Assembly (NCBI GenBank): GCA_943788405.1
Contig: CALSQD010000002.1
Span: forward strand, 484,850 to 548,849
Source: an uncultured Flavobacteriales bacterium
GTDB lineage: Bacteria; Bacteroidota; Bacteroidia; Flavobacteriales; BACL11
Length of the DNA: 64,000 bases
Reading direction: 5' to 3'
Shown piece after piece: positions 8,004-17,265 of the stretch (within the stretch, counting starts at the first letter, position 1; each line of letters opens with the position of its first letter). Position numbers and translations under genes: made by a program. The notes beneath the pieces were generated by a model, which worked only from the letters and a program-made list of their open reading frames with translations, ran no database searches and was not told the origin of the DNA.

Positions 8004-8568
8004 ATTTCCAGCTAAACGAGTTAGCCAACACTAAAATAATAAGCATTTGTAAGCTAACTAAAAAGTAATGAAGAATACTAATCTGTTTTTTTGCTTCTGA
8101 AATTTCAAAGCCATACTCCAATGATTTGTAGAATAGAAAACTAGCTCCTAATCCAATTAAGTAGCCTAATTGTTTATTGATGTCTATTTTTCCAAGTAAT
8201 TCTTTGTCTTGAGCAACTAAAGTTTCTGCTCGTACTAAATATCCTCCAAAAATAAATGTAAACTGATAACCTATATATACTAACAGGGCAGAGGTAAAGC
8301 TGTATTGCAAAGCCATAAATAGCAATAAAGTCATCAGCATTATAATTTCTACTCCCATAGAGATTTGGAAAAACTTACGGATGTTTAATAGCCTATCGTA
8401 AAACTTAGCAATTACTAGCATTGCAGCAGCCAATACAATTCCGCCTAAGGAATAAATAGAAGGATCAGTTAGTGGTTGGTAAATTGTAAATAATATCCCA
8501 ACTGATAGACCTGTAAAAGATGAATTTAGTAGTTTATACCAAAGAAAATTATTTTCTTTTAGCTTCAT
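8002..8568 (-). CDS. Hypothetical polytopic membrane protein
   Basis: A 188-residue protein with about five hydrophobic segments (residues about 15-30, 38-55, 70-90, 93-110 and 168-185) and no recognised family motif. A distant likeness to half of an MFS-type transporter is possible but not supported by a motif. It lies 12 bases after the GAPDH gene on the same strand, so it is probably transcribed with it. The stop codon touches the terminator hairpin. Confidence 0.65.
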   Translation of the reverse strand: MKLKENNFLWYKLLNSSFTGLSVGILFTIYQPLTDPSIYSLGGIVLAAAMLVIAKFYDRLLNIRKFFQISMGVEIIMLMTLLLFMALQYSFTSALLVYIGYQFTFIFGGYLVRAETLVAQDKELLGKIDINKQLGYLIGLGASFLFYKSLEYGFEISEAKKQISILHYFLVSLQMLIILVLANSFSWK

Positions 8569-8580
8569 CCTTAGTAACTA

Positions 8581-10020
8581 TTAATAGTAAGTTAATCTTC
8601 TAACTTTAGCAATTTGTTTTGCTAAACGAATAACTTGCTTAGTATATCCAAATTCATTATCATACCATATATATAGTACTGCATCTTCACCATCTTCAGT
8701 AACAATAGTTGCTTTTGAATCATAAACTGAACAGCAAGTATTTCCAATAATATCAGTAGATACTAGTTCAGGGTCAACTTGGTAGTTAATTTGATTTACT
8801 AAATCTCCTTTTAAGGCTGCAACTCTCATAGTTTCATTAATATCTTCTAATGATGTTGCTTTATTAAGGTTTAATTTAAGAATAGCTAAAGATACATTTG
8901 GTGTTGGTACACGCACTGCATTTGCTGATAATTTCCCTTCTAATGATGGGATTACTTTTGTAACTGCATTTCCAGCTCCAGTAGAGGTGATTACCATGTT
9001 GATAGCAGCTGATCTACCTCTTCTTGGTTTCTTGTGCATATTGTCCAATAAATTTTGGTCATTTGTGTAAGAATGTACAGTTTCCAAGTGTCCTTTATTT
9101 ACACCATATTTATTTTCAACTATATGAAGTATTGGTGCAATACAGTTTGTAGTACAAGAGGCTGCTGAAAAAATATCAGTATTTTCTACATCAATTTCTT
9201 TAGAGTTAATTCCATAAACAATATTAGGAATTCCTTTTCCAGGAGCTGTAAGTAATACTTTACTTACTCCTTTAGCTTGTAGGTGGCGTGATAAAGCTTC
9301 TTTATCCGTAAAAGCACCAGTATTGTCAATTAACAAAGCATTATCAATTCCATGTATAGTGTAGTCAATATCTTCAGGATTCCCTCCATCAATAAACTTG
9401 ATTACTTGTCCGTTAACAATTATTGCTTGGTTCGCCAAATCAACATCAACTACTCCTCTAAATGCTCCATGTACTGAATCATTTCTTAATAGGTCAGCTC
9501 TTTTGATAATTTGAGCATCAGTTAATCTTCTTACAACAATTGCTTTTAATCTTAATTGTTGTCCTTTTCCAGCTTGTTTTATTAATTCTCTTGCAGCTAA
9601 CCTTCCAATTCTTCCAAATCCATAAAGGATAACATCTTTAGGCTCAACTTTATCTTTATCAGCACCAATAAAGTTAGCTAGTTTTGAAGTTAAAAAAGTA
9701 TTAGTATCAGTAGCTCCTTCCTCTAAATACTCAGCTGATAGTAAGGCAATATCAAGTTTTGATGGAGCTAAATCCATATTCAACATTTCATTTGCAAGTG
9801 CAGCAGCAGTTTCAATATTAATCGTTCTATTAACCACATTATTGGCATAAGAAACATAATTCATCAATTCTGACACTCCTATTTCTAACAATTGGTTTCT
9901 GAAAAGGATTAATTCAATTCCTTTGTCGTACATTAAAGTACCTACAGAATTTAATAAATTTACTCCTGATTTTTCTTTGTTTACCCAATCGTTCAATTGC
10001 GTTTCATAAGATGCTGACAT
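8581..10020 (-). CDS. gap: Glyceraldehyde-3-phosphate dehydrogenase, long type
   Basis: A GAPDH with the catalytic cysteine in SAASCTTNCIAPI, the NAD-binding YGFGRIGRLAAREL near residue 130, and the C-terminal WYDNEFGYTKQVIRL. With the start at 10020 (MSASYETQLNDW) it has 479 residues, about 140 more than classical GAPDH because of an N-terminal helical extension. This long form is usual in Bacteroidota. A longer frame from 10134 would run through the promoter and was not used. It catalyses the oxidative phosphorylation of glyceraldehyde-3-phosphate in glycolysis. Confidence 0.93.
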   Translation of the reverse strand: MSASYETQLNDWVNKEKSGVNLLNSVGTLMYDKGIELILFRNQLLEIGVSELMNYVSYANNVVNRTINIETAAALANEMLNMDLAPSKLDIALLSAEYLEEGATDTNTFLTSKLANFIGADKDKVEPKDVILYGFGRIGRLAARELIKQAGKGQQLRLKAIVVRRLTDAQIIKRADLLRNDSVHGAFRGVVDVDLANQAIIVNGQVIKFIDGGNPEDIDYTIHGIDNALLIDNTGAFTDKEALSRHLQAKGVSKVLLTAPGKGIPNIVYGINSKEIDVENTDIFSAASCTTNCIAPILHIVENKYGVNKGHLETVHSYTNDQNLLDNMHKKPRRGRSAAINMVITSTGAGNAVTKVIPSLEGKLSANAVRVPTPNVSLAILKLNLNKATSLEDINETMRVAALKGDLVNQINYQVDPELVSTDIIGNTCCSVYDSKATIVTEDGEDAVLYIWYDNEFGYTKQVIRLAKQIAKVRRLTYY

Positions 10021-10051
10021 GCGTTTTATTTTTTTGGTTATAAAATTGCTG

Positions 10052-10059
10052 CAAAAATA
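10052..10059 (-). promoter_or_regulatory. gap: -7 box TATTTTTG upstream of GAPDH
   Basis: On the minus strand this reads TATTTTTG, an exact match to TAnnTTTG, 31 bases before the chosen ATG at 10020. It lies inside the longer open frame from 10134 and therefore argues for the shorter start. Confidence 0.55.
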
Positions 10060-10232
10060 GATATTCTGCTGAAAAGGTGAGTGATTTTTGAATAGTATTT
10101 CTTCTGCTTTTTGATAGAAGTAGTCAGTAATCAAAATTCAGGAGTCAGTAGCTTGAGTTTTATAAACTTATTAATTCTATTATTCTGAATGCTGTTTGCT
10201 GAATTCTGTCTACTTTTCTCTACTTTTACCAA

Positions 10233-11006
10233 ATGATTATAGAATTTTATAAATATCAAGGAACGGGTAATGATTTCATCATGATTGATGATAGGGAAAA
10301 GGATTTTGATATGAACGATAGTGGGCTTATTGCAGCTCTATGTGAAAGAAGGATGGGAATAGGTGCTGATGGATTAATTCTTTTGCAAGAACATGATACG
10401 CTCGATTTTGAGATGATTTATTTTAATGCTGATGGTAAGCAATCCACTATGTGTGGGAATGGAGGTAGATGTATTATTGCTTTTGCTCAGCTGCTAGAAG
10501 TTATTGAAAGTGAAGCTACTTTTATGGCAATTGATGGGGAGCATAAAGGAAAAATACTGGATGATGGTATATCCTTACAGATGCAAGATGTTAGCAAAAT
10601 AGAAGGTATTGGTGATGGGTTGGTGATGGATACTGGCTCTCCGCATTATATTGAAATGGTGGATGATTTGAAACATCTTAATGTAAATAAAGAAGGAAAA
10701 AGAATTAGAAATTCTGCACCATTTAAAAAGGAAGGGATAAATGTAAATTTTGTATTAGATGCTGCCGAGCTGGAAGTACGAACTTACGAAAGAGGAGTAG
10801 AGGCAGAAACTTTAAGCTGTGGTACAGGTACTGTTGCTACTGCAATTGCTATGCATTATGCTAATTGTATTGAAGAAAACCTTATTAATGTAAAAACAAA
10901 AGGAGGAGATTTAACGGTTAGCTTTGAGGAATTTAATGGAGGTTATCGTAATATTTGGTTAATTGGAGAGGCGAGCATGGTTTATGCTGGCGAATTTGCA
11001 TGCTAA
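10233..11006 (+). CDS. dapF: Diaminopimelate epimerase
   Basis: A 257-residue enzyme with both catalytic cysteines in context: STMCGNGGRC near residue 72 and LSCGTGTVATAIA near 198. The N-terminal YQGTGNDFIMID and RRMGIGADGLILL are diagnostic. It converts LL- to meso-diaminopimelate for lysine and peptidoglycan synthesis. The stop overlaps the start of the acetyltransferase (ATG at 11000), and the chain continues into the cytochrome gene by another overlap, so these form one operon. Confidence 0.95.
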   Translation: MIIEFYKYQGTGNDFIMIDDREKDFDMNDSGLIAALCERRMGIGADGLILLQEHDTLDFEMIYFNADGKQSTMCGNGGRCIIAFAQLLEVIESEATFMAIDGEHKGKILDDGISLQMQDVSKIEGIGDGLVMDTGSPHYIEMVDDLKHLNVNKEGKRIRNSAPFKKEGINVNFVLDAAELEVRTYERGVEAETLSCGTGTVATAIAMHYANCIEENLINVKTKGGDLTVSFEEFNGGYRNIWLIGEASMVYAGEFAC

Positions 11007-11467
11007 AAGAAAAGGAAATATCGCTCCGAACTTTAGAATCTACTGATTTAGACTTTCTGTTTGGATTAGAAAATGATAGAACTTTATGGAAGGTAAGCGG
11101 TACTACAACTCCCTTTTCTGAAAGCCAATTAGCCAATTATATACAACATGCTAAGGAGGATATTGCTATTGCAGGGCAGTTTCGTTTTGTAATTGATTTG
11201 GAAGGTGTTGCTATTGGTTGCATTGATTTGTATGAGTTTAATTTTGAAAAACAAAATGCAGGTGTTGGTATTGTTGTTTTGAAAAAATACAGAAGAAAAG
11301 GTTTTGCAAAACAAGCCTTAAACGCATTGATAAATCATGCTTGGAATGAATTGCGATTAAAACAATTACACACAGGAATTTTCTCGGATAACAAAGCAAG
11401 TCTGGCTTTATTCAAATCAGTTGGTTTCCAAAAGGTGCGTAAAAATAATTATGTACTGAATAGATGA
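11000..11467 (+). CDS. GNAT family N-acetyltransferase
   Basis: A 155-residue protein of the RimJ/RimL-like acetyltransferase group: LRTLESTDLDFLF at the start, the acetyl-CoA loop VVLKKYRRKGFAKQALNAL near residue 95, and SDNKASLALFKSVGFQKV near the end. The start at 11000 (MLKEKEIS) overlaps the dapF stop by seven bases, and fits the family N-terminus better than the longer frame from 10955. The substrate is unknown. Confidence 0.85.
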   Translation: MLKEKEISLRTLESTDLDFLFGLENDRTLWKVSGTTTPFSESQLANYIQHAKEDIAIAGQFRFVIDLEGVAIGCIDLYEFNFEKQNAGVGIVVLKKYRRKGFAKQALNALINHAWNELRLKQLHTGIFSDNKASLALFKSVGFQKVRKNNYVLNR

Positions 11468-13314
11468 GAAAGGTTGTAATCTTCTTCCTCTCAATCCTTT
11501 TATTTTCCTGCCAAAGAGGTGAGGTAAGCACTTATACTAAATACTTAAATCATAATGATACGGTAAGGTATGTTGGTAAGCAGCAATGCCGGGCTTGTCA
11601 TGCTGAGATTTATGATTCCTATATGCAAACAGGAATGGGAAAATCCTTCCATTTTGCAACAAAAGAGCATTCAGCTTTAGCTGATTCTAAAATGCCACTC
11701 ATTCATGATTCTATTAAAAATTTATCCTATCAACCTTTTTGGAAAAATGATAGTTTGTATTTAAAAGAGTTCAGGTTAAAAGGAAAAGATACTAGCCATC
11801 AACTCATCAAAAAAGTAAATTATAAAATTGGTAGCGGACAGCATACTAATTCTCATTTATTTGAAATAAATGGCTATGTACATCAGATGCCTTATACTTA
11901 CTACACGCAAGAAGAAATTGCTGATTTACCTCCTGGTTTTGAAGACGGGAACAATACTCGTTTCAGCCGTGAAATTGGTTTGGAATGTATGAGTTGCCAT
12001 AATGCTTACCCAAACCATGTAGAGGGTTCACTTAATAAATACGAAAGTATTCCCTCTGGGATTGATTGTGAAAGGTGCCATGGTCCAGGAGAGGTGCATG
12101 TAAAACAAAAGTTGGCAGGGAACATTATTGATACTTCAAAGTATATTGATTATACCATAGTAAATCCTGCAAAATTGCCTTTGGATTTACAGTTTGATGT
12201 GTGCCAAAGATGTCATTTGCAAGGTACAGCAATTTTAGCTGAGGGAAAATCATTTACTGATTTTAAACCTGGAAAACACTTAAAGGAAGTGATGGATGTT
12301 TATTTGCCAAAATATGAAAATGAAGAATCATTTATAATGGCATCTCATGTGGATAGGTTAAAGGAGAGCGCTTGTTTTAAAGCTGGTGAAATGACTTGTG
12401 TTACTTGTCATAATCCGCATAAAAGTGTAACTACTTTGTCAGCTACTTATTTTGATAATAAATGTATGCAATGTCATGATGTTTGTGATGATGAACAAAC
12501 ACAAAATTGTACTTCTTGTCATATGCCAACATCTTCTTCCACCGACATTATGCATGTTGCTATAACAGATCATAAAATTGGAGTTCAAACTGGAGTTGAA
12601 ACTAAGAAAGGAGCATTTTTAGGCTTAGTGTCAATCAATAATACTAGCCCTACAAATTTATCAAAAGCTAAAGCTTATTTAAAACATTATGAAAGTTTTG
12701 ATGCAAACCCTATTTACTTGGATTCTGCTAAATATTATTTAGATAAATTACCTATTGAAAAAAGTTATCCGCTTTATGTTCAGTATTATTATTTGCAAGC
12801 GGATTATAAGGATATTGTTAGTTTATACATGCAACATTTGGGTATTCAATACCTTGAGGATAATAAAAGCGAAAAATCACTTTGTTTATCACGCATAGCA
12901 GAGAGTTTTTCTTTTAATGATTTGGACGAGCAAGCACTTTCTATGTTTCAGCAAGCAAGTAAATTAGCGCCTTATCAGCTGAATTATAAACTAAAACTAG
13001 GTGTTCAGTTGGTGAAAATGAAGGATTATCCGTATGCTGAACAGGTGTTTAAAGGGATTTTAGATGAGTATCCTTTACATAAAGAGGCATTAGTTAATTT
13101 AGGATATTTATCAATATTAACTGAAGATTTTTCTACTGCTGAAAATTACTTAAATCAGGCTATTGCATTAGATCCTGATTATTTGCAAGCCTATGAAAAC
13201 TTTGTGTTTTTAGCACAGATTCAAAATAAAATAGAACAAGCAAAAGCTTATCTCAATAAAATTTTAGAAATTGCTCCCAATCATAAGGCAAAAGATTTTT
13301 TACAAAAACTATAA
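11464..13314 (+). CDS. Multiheme cytochrome c lipoprotein with C-terminal TPRs
   Basis: A 616-residue protein with a lipoprotein signal (FFLSILLFSCQRG). It has seven CXXCH heme sites: CRACH, CMSCH, CERCH, CQRCH, CVTCH, CMQCH and CTSCH, all in the first 360 residues. The layout resembles cytochrome c554/NrfA-like multiheme proteins. The last 150 residues contain tetratricopeptide repeats (for example AEQVFKGILDEYPLHKEALV and YLNQAIALDPDYLQAYENF). It probably carries electrons in the periplasm or at the cell surface, with TPRs for partner binding. The partner and substrate are unknown. It overlaps the acetyltransferase by four bases and is followed two bases later by mltG. Confidence 0.85.
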   Translation: MRKVVIFFLSILLFSCQRGEVSTYTKYLNHNDTVRYVGKQQCRACHAEIYDSYMQTGMGKSFHFATKEHSALADSKMPLIHDSIKNLSYQPFWKNDSLYLKEFRLKGKDTSHQLIKKVNYKIGSGQHTNSHLFEINGYVHQMPYTYYTQEEIADLPPGFEDGNNTRFSREIGLECMSCHNAYPNHVEGSLNKYESIPSGIDCERCHGPGEVHVKQKLAGNIIDTSKYIDYTIVNPAKLPLDLQFDVCQRCHLQGTAILAEGKSFTDFKPGKHLKEVMDVYLPKYENEESFIMASHVDRLKESACFKAGEMTCVTCHNPHKSVTTLSATYFDNKCMQCHDVCDDEQTQNCTSCHMPTSSSTDIMHVAITDHKIGVQTGVETKKGAFLGLVSINNTSPTNLSKAKAYLKHYESFDANPIYLDSAKYYLDKLPIEKSYPLYVQYYYLQADYKDIVSLYMQHLGIQYLEDNKSEKSLCLSRIAESFSFNDLDEQALSMFQQASKLAPYQLNYKLKLGVQLVKMKDYPYAEQVFKGILDEYPLHKEALVNLGYLSILTEDFSTAENYLNQAIALDPDYLQAYENFVFLAQIQNKIEQAKAYLNKILEIAPNHKAKDFLQKL

Positions 13315-13316
13315 AT

Positions 13317-14390
13317 TTGAAAAAGAGAAGAAAATTTAAGAAAAAGTCAGGGTTCAGAAAGTTTTTAACTGCATTTATTCTTATAGCAATACTTTGTGGT
13401 GGAGGGATGGTGTATGAACTTTATTCTAGAGTTTATCAGCCCAATATTGTATTGCCTAATAATACTAGTGAGAAGTATATTTATATTCCTACTGGAGCTG
13501 AATTTTCTGATGTTGTAAAAGTGCTTTCTGAAAATGGATTATTGATAAATGCTAATTCATTTGAATGGTTGGCAGCAACTAAAAAATATACTACAAATAT
13601 AAAAGCAGGGAGGTACAGAATTAATCGTAATTTGAATAATAATGAACTGATTAATTTATTGCGTTCTGGTAGGCAAAATCCAGTAAAAGTTACTTTTAAT
13701 AATGTTAGAACAAAGGAGCAATTAGCCGGTAAAATTGCAAGTCAGATAGAGGTGGATTCTATAACCTTATTAAATTATATTACTGATACAACTTTTTTAA
13801 ATAAGCTTCAGGTAAATACTGACAATGTTGCTTGTATATTTATTCCAAATACTTATGAGTTTTATTGGAATACTTCAGCTGAAGGTTTTGTAAATAGAAT
13901 GCTAAAAGAATATAAAACATTTTGGAATAGTAGTAGAAAGAAAAAGGCTGATGAAATTAAATTGAATTATTATCAAGTGGCTATTTTAGCTTCTATTGTA
14001 GAGAAAGAACAAAATATAAAAAGAGATGAGCGCCCAGAAATTGCTGGTTTATATTTGAATAGAATTAAAAAACGAATGAAGTTAGAATCGGACCCAACTC
14101 TTATTTTTGCTTTGGGTGATTTTACAATAAAGCGTGTTTTGAATAAGGATAAAAAAGTAGAATCACCATATAATACATATAAGCATAAAGATTTGCCTCC
14201 TGGGCCAATTTGCATCCCATCAATTAATGCTATTGATGCAGTGTTGAATGCTTCCAATCATAAATACATTTTTATGTGTGCAAAAGAGGACTTTTCAGGC
14301 TACCATAATTTTGCAAAAACTTACCCTCAGCACCTCATCAATGCAAGGAAATATCAAAAGGCTTTGAATAAGCGAAAGATTATGCGTTAA
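13317..14390 (+). CDS. mltG: Endolytic murein transglycosylase MltG (TTG start)
   Basis: A 357-residue YceG-family protein with a basic start (KKRRKFKKK), a transmembrane segment at about residues 16-34, and the catalytic domain. Visible are VAILASIVEKEQNI with the catalytic glutamate, KLESDPTLIFALG, and SPYNTYKHKDLPPGPICIP. It cleaves nascent glycan strands at the inner membrane and ends their elongation. No ATG fits: the frame opens at TTG 13317, right after the cytochrome stop, and gives the expected basic N-terminus. Confidence 0.92.
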   Translation: MKKRRKFKKKSGFRKFLTAFILIAILCGGGMVYELYSRVYQPNIVLPNNTSEKYIYIPTGAEFSDVVKVLSENGLLINANSFEWLAATKKYTTNIKAGRYRINRNLNNNELINLLRSGRQNPVKVTFNNVRTKEQLAGKIASQIEVDSITLLNYITDTTFLNKLQVNTDNVACIFIPNTYEFYWNTSAEGFVNRMLKEYKTFWNSSRKKKADEIKLNYYQVAILASIVEKEQNIKRDERPEIAGLYLNRIKKRMKLESDPTLIFALGDFTIKRVLNKDKKVESPYNTYKHKDLPPGPICIPSINAIDAVLNASNHKYIFMCAKEDFSGYHNFAKTYPQHLINARKYQKALNKRKIMR

Positions 14391-14395
14391 TTTTA

Positions 14396-14403
14396 TAAAT
14401 TCG
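14396..14403 (+). promoter_or_regulatory. Possible -7 box TAAATTCG before the phosphohexomutase
   Basis: TAAATTCG differs from TAnnTTTG at one base and lies 22 bases before the ATG at 14426, in the 35-base gap after mltG. No TTG at the proper distance was found. Confidence 0.3.
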
Positions 14404-14425
14404 CAACCGCTTTAAAAACAAGAAA

Positions 14426-15826
14426 ATGACGAAAATTAAGTTTGGAACAGATGGTTGGAGAGCAATCATTGCAAAAGAATATACCTGTGATAATGTAGCA
14501 AGAGTTAGTATTGCTGTAGCCGATTGGTTGAATGAAAATAATGATAATCCTTCAGTAGTAATTGGGCACGATTGCCGTTTTGCAGGAGAGCTTTTTGCTG
14601 AAACAGCTGCTAAAGTTTTAGCATCAAAAGGTATATTGGTTAAAATTGCAAAAGGATTTGTTTCAACTCCTATGGTTTCTTTGGGTGTAGTTAAAGAAAA
14701 AGCATCTTTGGGTGTTGTTATTACTGCTTCTCATAATCCGCCAAGTTATAATGGTTATAAGTTAAAAGGTGATTTTGGAGGACCACTTTTACCTGCTGAT
14801 ATCACAGCTGTTGAAAATAGAATTCCTGATGCTAATTCAGTAGATTATAATGCAATTAATATGGAGGACTTAGTTGCTGATGGTAAAGTAGTTTATATTG
14901 ATTTGGAAGAAATGTATTGTAAGCATGCAGCAGCAAATTTTGATTTGGATGCTATCAATAATTCTGATATGAATTTTGCATATGATGCTATGTTTGGTGC
15001 TGGAATGAATGCTGTTAAACGCCTTTTACCAGATGCTACACTTTTACATTGTGATGATAACCCTGGGTTTTTAGGAACTGCTCCTGAGCCAATTCATAGG
15101 AATTTGCAAGAGTTTTCTAATTTAATGAAAAATAATGCTTTGGATTGTGGATTGGCTACTGATGGTGATGCGGATAGAATAGGACTTTACGATAGTAAAG
15201 GAAACTTTGTGGATTCTCATCATATTATTTTGTTGTTGATTCACTATATGGTGAAATATAAAGGAATGTCAGGAAAAGTAGTTACTGCATTTTCTTGTTC
15301 AGTAAAAGTAGAGCAAATGTGTAAGCATTATGGTTTGGATCAAGAAACAGTTCAGATTGGTTTTAAGCATATTGCAGGCAAAATGGTAACAGAAGATGTG
15401 CTGTTAGGTGGTGAAGAATCAGGTGGAATTGCTACTGCAGGTCATATTCCGGAGCGTGATGGAATTTGGATGGGATTAATCTTATTTGAATTTATGGCAA
15501 AATCAGGAAAATCATTAGAGGATTTAATTGTTGAGGTTTATGAAATTGTTGGTCCTTTCGCTTTTGAGCGTATCGATTTACATATTGATAATGACACTAA
15601 ATTAAGAATTATAGAAGATTGTAAATCTTTGAAATTCAGACAGTTTGGTAAATATAAAGTGGATAGAGTTGATACTACAGATGGTTTTAAATTCTTTTTT
15701 GATGAAGATACATGGTTAATGATTCGTCCTTCTGGTACTGAGCCAGTTTTAAGGACTTATGCTGAGGCTTCAAATCAGGAAAAAGTATTTGATATTTTAG
15801 CTGATGCTAAAGCCACTATCCTGTAA
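14426..15826 (+). CDS. Phosphoglucomutase/phosphomannomutase family protein
   Basis: A 466-residue alpha-D-phosphohexomutase. The catalytic phosphoserine loop is TASHNPPSYNGYKLK near residue 105, the metal loop is TDGDADRIGLYD near 245, the sugar-binding loop is GGEESGGIATAGHIPERDG, and the C-terminal phosphate loop is IRPSGTEPVLRTY. It interconverts hexose 6- and 1-phosphates. The precise sugar is not settled by sequence. The start codon is preceded by the gap after mltG, and the next gene begins directly after the stop. Confidence 0.92.
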   Translation: MTKIKFGTDGWRAIIAKEYTCDNVARVSIAVADWLNENNDNPSVVIGHDCRFAGELFAETAAKVLASKGILVKIAKGFVSTPMVSLGVVKEKASLGVVITASHNPPSYNGYKLKGDFGGPLLPADITAVENRIPDANSVDYNAINMEDLVADGKVVYIDLEEMYCKHAAANFDLDAINNSDMNFAYDAMFGAGMNAVKRLLPDATLLHCDDNPGFLGTAPEPIHRNLQEFSNLMKNNALDCGLATDGDADRIGLYDSKGNFVDSHHIILLLIHYMVKYKGMSGKVVTAFSCSVKVEQMCKHYGLDQETVQIGFKHIAGKMVTEDVLLGGEESGGIATAGHIPERDGIWMGLILFEFMAKSGKSLEDLIVEVYEIVGPFAFERIDLHIDNDTKLRIIEDCKSLKFRQFGKYKVDRVDTTDGFKFFFDEDTWLMIRPSGTEPVLRTYAEASNQEKVFDILADAKATIL

Positions 15827-16759
15827 ATGAAACCCTTTTTTCTGATATTATTCTCATTCACTCTGATGCTTTCATCAGCTCAGGATTGGAATATTCCTAA
15901 GATTAGAAGTAGTGGTTGGGATGTTGAAACCCCACAAAGTGTTGATAAGAAAAAAAGAAATATTTTATTAATTTCTGAAGCTACAGCTTATACTGTTTCT
16001 TTAGTTGGTTTAAATCAGCTTTGGTATAAGGATTATCCTAAAAGCAGTTTCCATTTTATAAATGATAATGGGGAATGGTTGCAAATGGATAAGCTTGGTC
16101 ATATGGCAACTTCTTACTATACTGGGGTTGCTGGAGTTAAGGCTTATCAGTGGACAGGTATGAGTCGTAAAAATGCAATTTGGTATGGTGGTTTAACAGG
16201 TACTTTTTTCTTAACTATAATTGAAGTTTTAGATGGACAATCGGAGCAGTGGGGTGCGTCATCAGGAGATTTAATTGCAAATACTGCAGGTTCTTTTTTA
16301 GCTATTGGACAAGCTTTAAAATGGGATGAACAAAGAATACAATTGAAATATAGTTATAAACCTTCAGTTTGGGCTAGTCAGAATCCAAGTCAATTAGGAA
16401 GTAATCATTTAGAGAGAGCTTTAAAAGACTATAATGGGCAGACTTATTGGTTGTCATTTAATATGAAATCATTGCTAGGAATTCAATCAGTTGATTTTCC
16501 TAATTGGTTAAGTGTAGCGATAGGACATAGTGCAAATAAAATGACTACTCCATATCAACCTATTGATGAAGAAGGAAAAATTTGGTATCCTAAAAGAGAA
16601 AGACAATTTCTGATTTCATTTGATATTGATTTAACTAGGATAAAAACAAAAAGTAAATCATTAAATAGCATTTTACATGCATTTGGTTTTATAAAGTTTC
16701 CAATGCCAACAATTGAGCTTAGAAATAATAGAATTTATGCTCACCCTATTTATTATTAA
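15827..16759 (+). CDS. DUF2279-type (YfiM-like) predicted lipoprotein or membrane protein
   Basis: A 310-residue protein with a signal peptide (FLILFSFTLMLSSAQ) and a central block typical of DUF2279: DKLGHMATSYYTG, then IEVLDGQSEQWGASSGDLIANTAG. Small hydrophobic stretches follow. The function of the family is unknown; members are cell-envelope proteins. The gene begins directly after the phosphohexomutase stop and overlaps the Smr gene by one base, so the three are co-transcribed. Confidence 0.8.
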   Translation: MKPFFLILFSFTLMLSSAQDWNIPKIRSSGWDVETPQSVDKKKRNILLISEATAYTVSLVGLNQLWYKDYPKSSFHFINDNGEWLQMDKLGHMATSYYTGVAGVKAYQWTGMSRKNAIWYGGLTGTFFLTIIEVLDGQSEQWGASSGDLIANTAGSFLAIGQALKWDEQRIQLKYSYKPSVWASQNPSQLGSNHLERALKDYNGQTYWLSFNMKSLLGIQSVDFPNWLSVAIGHSANKMTTPYQPIDEEGKIWYPKRERQFLISFDIDLTRIKTKSKSLNSILHAFGFIKFPMPTIELRNNRIYAHPIYY

Positions 16760-17265
16760 TGGAATTTAAGGTTGGAGAAAAAGTGCTTTTTAAATCTGAA
16801 AATCAGAAAGGAGAGATAGTTAAGATAAATTCTCCTTATAAGGTTGTTGTGAAAACTGAAGATGGATTTGAGGTTTTGGCATCAACTAAAGATTTAGTTA
16901 AAATTGAAGTGAATACTGATAAGGCATCTGCTTACGGAAATAATTTTTATCAAAAGGATAGCGAGAATAAATTAAGTAATTCTTTTAGTCGTGATAAAAG
17001 CTCTACCGTATTAAAGGTTGATTTACATATTGAACTGTTAACTAGTAATTATCATTATTTGGATAATTTTGAAATTGTTCAAATTCAGTTAAACGAGTGT
17101 CATCAAAAAATTGAAAAAGCACTAAATAGTAATTATCAAAAACTAATTATTGTACACGGAATTGGAACAGGTGTACTTAAAGCTGAAGTTCATAAATTAT
17201 TACGAAACTATAATTTACGCTTTTTTCTGTCAAAGGATGCTGGTGCTACTGAGGTTATGTTTTAG
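16759..17265 (+). CDS. Smr domain protein
   Basis: A 168-residue protein. The first 50 residues look like a small beta-barrel (VGEKVLFKSENQKGEIVKI) of the type found before Smr domains in Bacteroidota DUF2027 proteins. The C-terminal 85 residues form an Smr domain with VDLHIELL and the signature LIIVHGIGTGVLKAEVHKLL. Smr domains are nucleases acting on branched DNA or stalled mRNA. This copy is shorter than the usual 350-residue DUF2027-Smr protein, so part of the middle is missing or this is a paralogue. Its stop overlaps the convergent gene at 17262. Confidence 0.85.
   Translation: MEFKVGEKVLFKSENQKGEIVKINSPYKVVVKTEDGFEVLASTKDLVKIEVNTDKASAYGNNFYQKDSENKLSNSFSRDKSSTVLKVDLHIELLTSNYHYLDNFEIVQIQLNECHQKIEKALNSNYQKLIIVHGIGTGVLKAEVHKLLRNYNLRFFLSKDAGATEVMF

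Noticed and set aside
10021-10134. N-terminal extension of GAPDH to 517 residues
   Set aside because: The extension would be read through the -7 box at 10052-10059 and has no family sequence.
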